DNA of 64,000 bases from an uncultured Bacteroidales bacterium (GTDB taxonomy: Bacteria; Bacteroidota; Bacteroidia; Bacteroidales; Muribaculaceae): NCBI GenBank assembly GCA_902762385.1, contig CACWNQ010000001.1, forward strand, positions 372,001-436,000, in the 5' to 3' direction. Below are positions 53,793 through 61,888 of the stretch, in pieces; the first letter of the stretch is position 1; each line of letters opens with the position of its first letter. The position numbers were made by a program, and so were the translations under genes. The notes under the pieces were generated by a model. The model did no database searches, was not told the origin of the DNA, and worked only from the letters and a program-made list of their open reading frames with translations.

Positions 53793-54833
53793 ATGAAAAA
53801 GCTTGTAAACATACTGCGCACCGAGCATCACTTGGATAACAGTGGATACAAAGCACTACTCGAGAGCGATGACCACGAGATTATCACCTACCTTCATGAG
53901 CAGGCGCATGAGGTCGCTATCGAGATGTTTGGTAAAGGGATCTTTGTCAGGGGACTCGTTGAGTTGACCAATGTATGCCGAAACGACTGCTACTACTGTG
54001 GCATACGCAAGAGCAACAGCAATGTGAAGCGCTATATCCTTTCTACTGAACAGGTGCTACACAGTTGTCAGCAAGGATATAACCTTGGCTTCAGGACCTT
54101 TGTGCTTCAAGGAGGTGAGTTGCCTCAAGAGAAAGCGTCATGGCTTGTCGACTTGGTAAGTGAAATAAGGCAACGCTGGAGCGACTGTGCTATCACATTG
54201 TCGCTTGGCGAGTGGCCATGGGAAGTGTATGAGAGGTTGCGCCAGGCTGGTGCCGACCGTTATCTGCTTCGCCACGAGAGCCACAATGCCGAGCACTACA
54301 GCAAGCTTCATCCTACCAAGATGTCGCTTGCTAACCGCCTCCAGTGCCTAATGTGGCTTAAAGAGCTGGGATATCAAGTTGGCACAGGCATTATGGTGGG
54401 AAGTCCATGGCAATCGCTCAACAACATTGTCGAAGACATCGAGTTCATTGAGAATTTTGAGCCAGAGATGATAGGATTGGGGCCATTTGTGCCTCAGCAC
54501 GACACTCCACTTGGTAACCACCCTGCTGGAAGCGCCGATCTCACTTGCAAGCTCTACTCCATCTTTCGCTTGATGTTCCCCAATGCTTTGATTCCAAGCA
54601 CCACAGCGCTCAACAGCATCTCACCTAATGGTAGGATTTTGGGAATAATGGCTGGTGCTAATGTGGTTATGCCCAACCTCTCCCCTAATGAATATCGTGC
54701 CAATTATGCACTCTACGACGGTAAAGCCATCACTAATGCCGAAGCTGCCGAGGGCATTAAGCAACTCGAGGCCCAACTCGCCACCATTGGCTACCACATT
54801 AACTGGTCACGTGGCGACTACAATCAATGCTAA
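53793..54833 (+). CDS. hydE: [FeFe] hydrogenase maturase HydE (radical SAM)
   Basis: A 346-residue radical SAM enzyme that helps build the dithiolate-bridged diiron subcluster of [FeFe] hydrogenase. The SAM-binding cluster motif CRNDCYYC gives Cys62, Cys66 and Cys69. RTFVLQGGE and TGIMVGSPWQS fit the TIM barrel, and FVPQHDTPL is conserved in the HydE/PylB group. A much longer open frame upstream is ignored because it begins inside the opposite-strand gene and crosses the promoter. It is followed by hydG after a 61-base AT-rich gap. Confidence 0.93.
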   Translation: MKKLVNILRTEHHLDNSGYKALLESDDHEIITYLHEQAHEVAIEMFGKGIFVRGLVELTNVCRNDCYYCGIRKSNSNVKRYILSTEQVLHSCQQGYNLGFRTFVLQGGELPQEKASWLVDLVSEIRQRWSDCAITLSLGEWPWEVYERLRQAGADRYLLRHESHNAEHYSKLHPTKMSLANRLQCLMWLKELGYQVGTGIMVGSPWQSLNNIVEDIEFIENFEPEMIGLGPFVPQHDTPLGNHPAGSADLTCKLYSIFRLMFPNALIPSTTALNSISPNGRILGIMAGANVVMPNLSPNEYRANYALYDGKAITNAEAAEGIKQLEAQLATIGYHINWSRGDYNQC

Positions 54834-54894
54834 ATAACTATTAATTAATAAATAACCAACTAATAACTAAGAACTTAAAACTAACAACTAGAAT

Positions 54895-56310
54895 ATGTAT
54901 AACCCGAAATCATCTCATGCCGAGGAGTTTATCGACCACGGCGAAATAATGGAGACGCTGGAATATGCTGCCAAGAATCGTAGCAATCGCGCCTTGATTG
55001 AAGAAATTATAAACAAAGCCGCCACCTGCAAAGGCCTAACTCATCGCGAGGCTGCTGTGCTGCTCGAGTGTGACCAGCCCGACCTTGTAGAACGATTTGA
55101 GAACCTTGCACGCGAGGTGAAACAGAAACTCTATGGCAACCGAATAGTGCTATTTGCCCCACTTTATTTGTCAAACTATTGCGTGAATGGCTGTGTTTAT
55201 TGCCCTTATCATGGCAAGAACCACACGATTCCTCGCAAGAAGCTCTCACAAGACGAGATACGTCAAGAGGTCATCGCCCTGCAGCAGATGGGACACAAGC
55301 GCCTTGCACTCGAAGCTGGTGAGCATCCTAAGATGAATCCCATAGAGTATATCCTTGAGTCTATTAAGACTATTTATGACACCAAGGTTGGAAATGGTGC
55401 TATTCGCCGTGTGAATGTTAACATCGCCGCCACTACAGTCGAGAACTATCGCAAACTTAAGGAAGCAGGCATTGGTACATATATCCTGTTCCAGGAGACT
55501 TACAATAAAGAGAACTACGAGAAACTACATCCCACCGGCCCCAAGAGCGACTATTGCTATCACACCGAGGCTATGGACCGTGCCATGGAAGGTGGCTGCG
55601 ATGACGTTGGCATTGGCGTGCTCTATGGCTTGACAACCTATCGCTACGACCTCGTGGGACTGCTCATGCATGCAGAGCATCTCGAAGCTCGTATGGGGGT
55701 GGGGCCACACACCATCAGTGTGCCACGCATTTGCCCTGCCGACGACATTTCGCTCGATCAGTTCCCCGACACACTTCCCGACGACATATTCTGCAAAATT
55801 GTAGCTATCATACGTCTGGCAGCCCCCTATACCGGCATGATTATCTCTACACGCGAGTCACAGAAAGTGAGAGAAAAAGTGCTTGACCTAGGCATTTCGC
55901 AAATAAGTGGAGGCTCACGCACCAGCGTTGGAGGTTATACTACTGAGGAACGCCATGACGACACAGCGCAGTTCGACGTGAGTGATCAGCGCAGCCTCGA
56001 CGAGGTGATATCATGGCTGCTCGATATCAACTTCCTGCCCAGCTTCTGCACAGCATGTTATCGTGAGGGCCGCACTGGAGACCGCTTCATGTCGCTCGTT
56101 AAGCGCGGCAAGATTAGCTACTGCTGTACACCAAATGCCATGATAACTCTAAAAGAGTATCTTGAAGACTATGCCAGCCCCGAAACCCAAGAGAAAGGTG
56201 AAGCACTTATTCGCCGCGAGCTCGAGAAGCTGCCCGATGAGCGCATACGCAACCTCGCCAACCGCCGCTTGATTGACATTGCCAACGGAGAGCGCGACTT
56301 CAGGTTCTAA
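54895..56310 (+). CDS. hydG: [FeFe] hydrogenase maturase HydG (tyrosine lyase, radical SAM)
   Basis: A 471-residue radical SAM enzyme that cleaves tyrosine to release CO and cyanide, which become ligands of the H-cluster iron atoms. The N-terminal SAM cluster motif is C96-x3-C100-x2-C103 (NYCVNGCVYCPYHG). The C-terminal second cluster motif is C385-x2-C388-x22-C411, exactly the HydG spacing that binds the dangler-iron cluster and separates HydG from ThiH. It is followed by hydF 51 bases downstream; hydE-hydG-hydF form one transcriptional unit. Confidence 0.95.
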   Translation: MYNPKSSHAEEFIDHGEIMETLEYAAKNRSNRALIEEIINKAATCKGLTHREAAVLLECDQPDLVERFENLAREVKQKLYGNRIVLFAPLYLSNYCVNGCVYCPYHGKNHTIPRKKLSQDEIRQEVIALQQMGHKRLALEAGEHPKMNPIEYILESIKTIYDTKVGNGAIRRVNVNIAATTVENYRKLKEAGIGTYILFQETYNKENYEKLHPTGPKSDYCYHTEAMDRAMEGGCDDVGIGVLYGLTTYRYDLVGLLMHAEHLEARMGVGPHTISVPRICPADDISLDQFPDTLPDDIFCKIVAIIRLAAPYTGMIISTRESQKVREKVLDLGISQISGGSRTSVGGYTTEERHDDTAQFDVSDQRSLDEVISWLLDINFLPSFCTACYREGRTGDRFMSLVKRGKISYCCTPNAMITLKEYLEDYASPETQEKGEALIRRELEKLPDERIRNLANRRLIDIANGERDFRF

Positions 56311-56361
56311 AACAGGTTCTGTATGTTGCGTTTTCAACGCAATTAAAAACACATTTAGATT

Positions 56362-57549
56362 ATGAACAACTCACCACAGTCGCTCAGGCGTCATATCGCC
56401 ATCTATGGCCGCCGCAACGTGGGCAAATCCTCGTTGCTAAATGCCTTAACGGGGCAACAGGTTGCCATTGTCTCGCCTGAGGCAGGCACTACCACCGACC
56501 CCGTTAATCGTGCGATGGAGATTCTGCCACTGGGACCATGCCTGCTTATCGACACTGCGGGCTTTGATGATGAGGGCAATGTGGGCAACCTGCGCAATGA
56601 GCGCACACACAAGGTGCTTGACCAAACCGACATGGCAATTCTTGTCATGGACCAGCCAGAAGACTCTAGCTACGAAAAAAAGTGGCTTGACGAGCTAAAT
56701 CGCCTTGAGATTCCAACAGTGGTGGTGCTTAACAAAGCCGATGCAATTGACGACATTGAAGTTGCTATCGAGAAGATTAATAGCGCTCTTGGCATAAAGC
56801 CTATCTCTGTAAGCGCCAAGTGCCATGAAGGCATTGACACGTTGCGCAAAGCATTGGCACATGCTGCTGGTGATGACGAGAAAACGAGTTTGACTGCAGG
56901 GCTTGCCAAACCTGGCGACACCGTTTTGCTAGTGATGCCACAAGACCCACAAGCACCCAAAGGACGACTCATTTTGCCACAGGTACAAACCATTCGTGAC
57001 CTTCTCGACAAGGGTTGCATAATCACTTGTTGTAGTGTTGACACTCTTGAGCAAAGCCTCAACACAATGACAGAACCACCTACTCTTATTATAACTGACT
57101 CGCAAGTATTTTCTCAAGTCTATCAAAAAAAGCCTGAAAGTAGCCTCCTTACTTCATTTTCGGTGCTGATGGCTGCAACAAAAGGCAATATTGAAATGCT
57201 GATTGAGGGGGCAAAAGCTATTGACCGACTAACCCCACAATCAAGCGTACTAATAGCCGAAGCATGCACCCATGCTCCTATGAGCGAGGACATAGGCCGT
57301 GAGAAGATTCCACGCATGATTCGTAAAAAATATGGTGAAAGCATTTCCTTCGACATTCATGCCGGAAAGGACTACCCTACCGACCTGAAAAAATATGACC
57401 TGATAGTGCACTGTGGTGCGTGCATGTTTAATCGCCGTCTTATGCTATCGCGCATTGTGCGTGCACAAGAGCAAGGTGTACCAATCACCAACTATGGCTT
57501 AGCCATCGCTCATCTGCAAGGTATTCTTGACAAAGTATCACTACCATAA
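56362..57549 (+). CDS. hydF: [FeFe] hydrogenase maturation GTPase HydF
   Basis: A 395-residue scaffold that receives the diiron precursor made by HydE and HydG and delivers it to apo-hydrogenase. The N-terminal GTPase domain has the P-loop GRRNVGKSS (16-24), switch region TTTDPVN and the DTAGFDDEG and NKAD motifs. The C-terminal cluster-binding motif is CTH (302-304) with HCGAC (350-354), as required for the [4Fe-4S] cluster. It ends at a bidirectional terminator facing the second hydrogenase. Confidence 0.94.
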   Translation: MNNSPQSLRRHIAIYGRRNVGKSSLLNALTGQQVAIVSPEAGTTTDPVNRAMEILPLGPCLLIDTAGFDDEGNVGNLRNERTHKVLDQTDMAILVMDQPEDSSYEKKWLDELNRLEIPTVVVLNKADAIDDIEVAIEKINSALGIKPISVSAKCHEGIDTLRKALAHAAGDDEKTSLTAGLAKPGDTVLLVMPQDPQAPKGRLILPQVQTIRDLLDKGCIITCCSVDTLEQSLNTMTEPPTLIITDSQVFSQVYQKKPESSLLTSFSVLMAATKGNIEMLIEGAKAIDRLTPQSSVLIAEACTHAPMSEDIGREKIPRMIRKKYGESISFDIHAGKDYPTDLKKYDLIVHCGACMFNRRLMLSRIVRAQEQGVPITNYGLAIAHLQGILDKVSLP

Positions 57550-57555
57550 ACGCAA

Positions 57556-57587
57556 AAAAAGTAACCAAAAAATTTTGGTTACTTTTT
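57556..57587. terminator. Bidirectional terminator between hydF and the second hydrogenase
   Basis: AAAAAGTAACCAAAA and TTTTGGTTACTTTTT form a 15-base perfect stem around AA, with A/T runs on both sides. Confidence 0.9.
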
Positions 57588-57591
57588 CTTT

Positions 57592-59409
57592 TTAATCTGA
57601 AAGAATTGACTTGTCACGGAAGTGAGTGTGAAGGAGTTTGTGCGCCATCTTACCCAATGGTTCACCAAGGAACTCGTCATACACCTTTTTCACGCCTGGA
57701 CTCTCGTGACTCTTGCGCACCAACTTGGTGACATCGGTAGCATACATAGCACGTTGACGTGCCTCCAGCACACTAATGTCGCCTTCGTGATAAGGTTGAC
57801 CAGTACCTCCTATGCAACCGCCAGGACACGACATAACCTCAATTAGATGGTAGTCAAGCTCTCCCGCACGAAGCTTGTCCATTACGATTCGCGCATTGTT
57901 CAAAGTGTGAACAACGCACACTTTCAGCTCAAAGCCATCCATATCGACTGTCGCCTCACGAATACCGTCCATGCCACGCACCTGAGTGAATTCCAATTTT
58001 TGCAATGTCTTACCCGTGAAATGTTCATAGGCTGTGCGCAACACGGCTTCTGTCACACCTCCAGTTGTTCCAAATATAGTTCCAGCACCAGTGGCATTGC
58101 CAAGTGGGTCATCAAAAGAACCATCGGGTAAGTTGACAAAGTCAATTCCATGATTCCTAATCATCTCGGCCAACTCCAGTGTAGTGATACTACAATCCAC
58201 ATCGGGGATACCATCATAGATAAACTCGTCACGCGCACACTCATATTTCTTGGCTACACAAGGCATAATTGAGATCACCGAGATATTCTCACTCGGGATT
58301 CCTATCTTCTCTGCCCAATATGATTTAGCAAGAGTTCCAAACATCTGCGCTGGCGACTTGCAAGTCGATGGATATTCACGCAAGTCGGGATAATCATTCT
58401 CAAAGAAATTAACCCATGCCGGGCAGCATGAGGTGGTCATTGGCAGCTTAACATCAGAATCACCGGCCATGTGGCGCTTTAGCCTATCGATGAGTTCGGC
58501 ACTTTCTTCCATGATGGTAAAGTCAGCACCAAAATTGGTGTCAAACACATAGTCAAATCCCAATTCTCGAAGTGCCGTTACCATCTTTCCTGTCACGACC
58601 GTGCCTGGCGCCAAACCGAATTCCTCGCCTAGTGCAAAACGCACGGCTGGGGCAGTCTGAGCGACAACAAGCTTGTCGGTGTCTTTGATGTCGGCAAGCA
58701 CATCGTTGATAGAATTGCGCTCATCGAGCACACCTATGGGACCTTCTATAGCGCCAAACTTGCATTTAGTCTTACATTTACCACAGCAAGTGCATTTATA
58801 TGGATTAATAACATGTGGCTGTTTTACAACACCACTTATGGCATTTACCGGGCAGTTGCGTTTACATGCCGTGCAACCACGGCATTTCTCTGAGTCAATG
58901 ACGTACGATAGCACATTCAAGAACGGCTTGCCACCAATCTCATAAATATAGTGATTAAGCATGGAGTCGAGCGACACAGGTCGCTTAAAAGAGCTCCACT
59001 GTTGCGACTCTACCTCAAGGTGATGCACAGCTGCCTCCACATATCTCAATTCATCAACAAGTTCTCCCCTTACAACATGTTTCTCAACAATCACGTTCAC
59101 ATCCTCGGGCTTGACGTGAGTGTAAGTAATATTGTCAGGAAGAATGCGGACTATAGGACCTTTGGCACAGAAACCGAAGCATCCCGATGTCACCACATCA
59201 ACCATATCGTCGATGCCGTGGGCGTGCAACATCATCTTAAAGAGATTAATGATGCGCTCGCTATCGTTTTTTCGGCAACCCTTTCCCGAGCAACACTGCA
59301 CCTGCACATAGTCATGTGCTTTTAGGCCATAGTTCTGTACACTATCGGTCGCAGTCTCAATATTTGGCATTTGTTGTGCCGAAGTTTTAGGGCTATTGTT
59401 TTCAGGCAT
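57592..59409 (-). CDS. Second [FeFe] hydrogenase with HydB-like N-terminus
   Basis: A 605-residue soluble hydrogenase. Residues about 32-130 are a thioredoxin-like [2Fe-2S] domain (Cys40, 45, 77, 81) closely matching the N-terminus of HydB. Residues 176-186 and 206-216 are two [4Fe-4S] motifs, linked by PHVINPYKC, again like HydB's C-terminus. Residues about 245-600 are the H-domain: TSCCPAW (Cys328 proton-relay position and Cys329 ligand), MPCVAKKYE (Cys384), and the MSCPGGCIGG motif (Cys528, Cys532). There is no flavin or NAD-binding domain and no PAS sensor. It therefore probably exchanges electrons with ferredoxin or another carrier. It has its own promoter and lies after the hydBAC terminator. 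Confidence 0.9.
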   Translation of the reverse strand: MPENNSPKTSAQQMPNIETATDSVQNYGLKAHDYVQVQCCSGKGCRKNDSERIINLFKMMLHAHGIDDMVDVVTSGCFGFCAKGPIVRILPDNITYTHVKPEDVNVIVEKHVVRGELVDELRYVEAAVHHLEVESQQWSSFKRPVSLDSMLNHYIYEIGGKPFLNVLSYVIDSEKCRGCTACKRNCPVNAISGVVKQPHVINPYKCTCCGKCKTKCKFGAIEGPIGVLDERNSINDVLADIKDTDKLVVAQTAPAVRFALGEEFGLAPGTVVTGKMVTALRELGFDYVFDTNFGADFTIMEESAELIDRLKRHMAGDSDVKLPMTTSCCPAWVNFFENDYPDLREYPSTCKSPAQMFGTLAKSYWAEKIGIPSENISVISIMPCVAKKYECARDEFIYDGIPDVDCSITTLELAEMIRNHGIDFVNLPDGSFDDPLGNATGAGTIFGTTGGVTEAVLRTAYEHFTGKTLQKLEFTQVRGMDGIREATVDMDGFELKVCVVHTLNNARIVMDKLRAGELDYHLIEVMSCPGGCIGGTGQPYHEGDISVLEARQRAMYATDVTKLVRKSHESPGVKKVYDEFLGEPLGKMAHKLLHTHFRDKSILSD

Positions 59410-59496
59410 ATATCAAATGATATTTCTTATTTGGATAATTCTCTGTATTTCAACAACATTGCCACATCACATCAGATGCATCACAACTTGTCACCA

Positions 59497-59504
59497 CAAA
59501 GTTA
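59497..59504 (-). promoter_or_regulatory. Bacteroidetes -7 element (TAACTTTG) for the second hydrogenase
   Basis: The minus strand reads TAACTTTGTGG 88 bases before the start, just after the hydC terminator. It indicates separate transcription. Confidence 0.6.
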
Positions 59505-59544
59505 AGAAAAAAACTTCATTGTTGAATGATTGACACTAATAAAA

Positions 59545-59576
59545 AAACGGTCATAACCATTAAGGTATGACCGTTT
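59545..59576 (-). terminator. Terminator after hydC
   Basis: AAACGGTCAT and ATGACCGTTT pair, with ACC/GGT continuing inside. On the minus strand it is followed by a run of T, 21 bases after the hydC stop. Confidence 0.82.
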
Positions 59577-59596
59577 ATTATTATAAGGTGTGAAAA

Positions 59597-60085
59597 TTAG
59601 TTGTCCACCTCTTCAAGAATCTTTTGTACGTCCTTAGGTTGGAGGCGTCCGTAAACTTTCTCACCGATTGTTACAACGGGAGCAAGACCGCAGGCACCCA
59701 CGCAGCGCAAGCAGTCGAGTGAAAACTTGCCGTCGGGAGTTGTCTCACCTACCTCAATGTTAAGAACACGCTTAATCTCCTCAAGCAGTTTCTCCGAACC
59801 ACGCACGTAGCAAGCGGTACCCAAGCACACCGAAATTGGGTGCTTACCCTTAGGAGTCATGGTGAAGAACGAATAGAATGTCACAACACCATAAACCTTT
59901 GAAGCGGGGATGTTAAGCTTGCGGGCAATGATGCGCTGCATCTCCTCAGGGAGATATCCGTGCATCGACTGAGCCTCGTGAAGAATATTGATGAGCTCAC
60001 CTGGTTTGTTACCATGCTTGTCGCAGATGGCCTCCACCTGCTCAATGACATTACATGCCAATTTCATTTCTTTTGCTTTTGCCAT
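59597..60085 (-). CDS. hydC: NuoE-like [2Fe-2S] subunit of the NAD-linked hydrogenase
   Basis: A 162-residue thioredoxin-like ferredoxin subunit of the HydABC/HndA type. The N-terminal helical region has GELINILHEAQSMHGYLPEEMQRIIA, and the cluster ligands are CLGTAC (first pair) and CLRCVGAC (second pair). It passes electrons between HydB and HydA. It starts 24 bases after the hydA stop in the hydB-hydA-hydC operon. Confidence 0.94.
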   Translation of the reverse strand: MAKAKEMKLACNVIEQVEAICDKHGNKPGELINILHEAQSMHGYLPEEMQRIIARKLNIPASKVYGVVTFYSFFTMTPKGKHPISVCLGTACYVRGSEKLLEEIKRVLNIEVGETTPDGKFSLDCLRCVGACGLAPVVTIGEKVYGRLQPKDVQKILEEVDN

Positions 60086-60109
60086 AATATATAGAGGTTT
60101 TAGCCAAGA

Positions 60110-61870
60110 TTACTTAATAGATTTGTCTGAATAGTGAGTGTGCAGCAAGTGATGTGCCTTCTCACTCAGAGGCTCGCCCAGGAATTCCTTGTAGAGCTTC
60201 TGGATGTCGGGATTCTCGTGGCTCTTACGGATGGGCTTGCCATCGTCCTCAGCATAGAGGGCGTCGCAACGTTGCTGAATCACATCGAAGTTACCATGAT
60301 GGTAAGGCTGACCTGCACCACCAATGCAGCCACCAGGACATGCCATAACCTCAACTACATGGTAGTCGAGCTCGCCAGCGCGAAGCTTGTCCATTATGAT
60401 GCGGGCGTTGCTCAGTGTGTGAGCCACACAAACCTTGAGGTCAAAACCGTTGATATCGATAGTAGCTTCACGAATGCCATCGAAACCACGCACCTGATCG
60501 AAGTTGATGCGAGGCAGAGTCTTACCTGTGTAAACCTCATAAACGGTACGCAGAGCAGCTTCCATCACGCCACCAGTAACACCAAAGATTGCGGCAGCAC
60601 CAGTTGACTCACCGAGAGGACTATCAAAGTCACTTTCGGGCAAGTTAGCAAAGTTGATGTTCGCACGCTTGATGAGTCGAGCAAGCTCACGGGTCGAGAT
60701 GCTGTAGTCAACGTCAGGATTTCCGTTAACCTTGAACTCGTCGCGAGTGCACTCATACTTCTTAGCCAAGCAAGGCATGATTGAAACAACCACAAGTTTC
60801 TCGCGTGGAATACCCATCTTCTCTGCCCAGTAAGTCTTGGCAACAGCACCAAACATCTGAGCAGGCGACTTAGCGCTTGAAGGATAGTCGAGCAAGTCGG
60901 GATAGTTGTGCTCAAAGAAGTTAACCCATGCAGGGCAGCACGAAGTCATGATAGGCAGCTTCACGCTCTTGTCACCAGCAAGGTATTTCTTGAGACGGTC
61001 AAGAATCTCGGCACCTTCCTCCATGATTGTGAGGTCGGCAGCAAAATCGGTATCAAATACATAGTCAAAGCCCAAATCACGCAATGCGGTTGCCAGCTTA
61101 CCAGTAACAATGCCTGGCACGCCAAACTCCTCGCCAAGTGCGAAGCGCACTGCTGGAGCAGGCTGAGCAACAACCACCTTGTCAGGATTGGTGATATCGG
61201 CCATGAGTTGGTCGGTATAGTCACGCTCGGTAAGAGCACCAACGGGGCACACTGCCACACACTGACCGCAGTAAGTACAGTCGGTGTCGATGAACATGCG
61301 GTCGAAGGTTGGAGCGATAGTGGTGTCGAATCCACGACGAATAGCGCCAAGCACACCTACGCTCTGCACCTCGTTACAAACGCTCTCGCAACGGCGGCAG
61401 TATATACACTTCTCCATGTTACGAGTGATAGCAGGTGTAACCTCGTTCTTACGCTCGCTCTTCTCACCATCATTGTAGGGCATTGTACGAATGTTCAAAC
61501 GCATTACCAAACGCTGAAGCTCACAATCGCTACACTTGGGGCAAGTGAGGCAATCGTTGGGATGGTCACTCAGAATAAGCTCAGCAATTGTCTTGCGAGC
61601 GCGGATAACGCGAGCCGAGTTGGTGTAAACCACCATATCAGGCATACATGCAGTTGCGCAAGCAGGAGCCAAATTACGACGTCCTTCTACCTCAACCACA
61701 CACAAGCGGCATGAAGCTGGTTTATTCTTCACACAAGTGCCTTTAAGGTCAATGTGACACAATGTGGGAATCTCGATGCCGACAAGTTTGCCGGCCTCCA
61801 GAAGTGTAGTACCTTTGGGCACTTCCACTTCATGATTATCTATTGTAAGTTTTATCAATTTCTCTTCCAT
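60110..61870 (-). CDS. hydA: [FeFe] hydrogenase catalytic subunit of the NAD-linked complex
   Basis: A 586-residue catalytic subunit (group A, NADH-dependent type). Residues 1-80 are a plant-type [2Fe-2S] ferredoxin (Cys38, 54, 57, 71). H103 with Cys107, 110, 113/116 form the His-Cys [4Fe-4S] site. Two [4Fe-4S] motifs follow at 155-165 and 198-208. The H-domain has TSCCPAW (Cys311 relay position, Cys312 ligand), MPCLAKKYE (Cys367), and MACPGGCIGG (Cys511, Cys515). It accepts electrons from the hydB/hydC flavin arm and probably from reduced ferredoxin and makes H2. It starts 18 bases after the hydB stop. Confidence 0.96.
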   Translation of the reverse strand: MEEKLIKLTIDNHEVEVPKGTTLLEAGKLVGIEIPTLCHIDLKGTCVKNKPASCRLCVVEVEGRRNLAPACATACMPDMVVYTNSARVIRARKTIAELILSDHPNDCLTCPKCSDCELQRLVMRLNIRTMPYNDGEKSERKNEVTPAITRNMEKCIYCRRCESVCNEVQSVGVLGAIRRGFDTTIAPTFDRMFIDTDCTYCGQCVAVCPVGALTERDYTDQLMADITNPDKVVVAQPAPAVRFALGEEFGVPGIVTGKLATALRDLGFDYVFDTDFAADLTIMEEGAEILDRLKKYLAGDKSVKLPIMTSCCPAWVNFFEHNYPDLLDYPSSAKSPAQMFGAVAKTYWAEKMGIPREKLVVVSIMPCLAKKYECTRDEFKVNGNPDVDYSISTRELARLIKRANINFANLPESDFDSPLGESTGAAAIFGVTGGVMEAALRTVYEVYTGKTLPRINFDQVRGFDGIREATIDINGFDLKVCVAHTLSNARIIMDKLRAGELDYHVVEVMACPGGCIGGAGQPYHHGNFDVIQQRCDALYAEDDGKPIRKSHENPDIQKLYKEFLGEPLSEKAHHLLHTHYSDKSIK

Positions 61871-61888
61871 GATGATTATAGTGAATTG

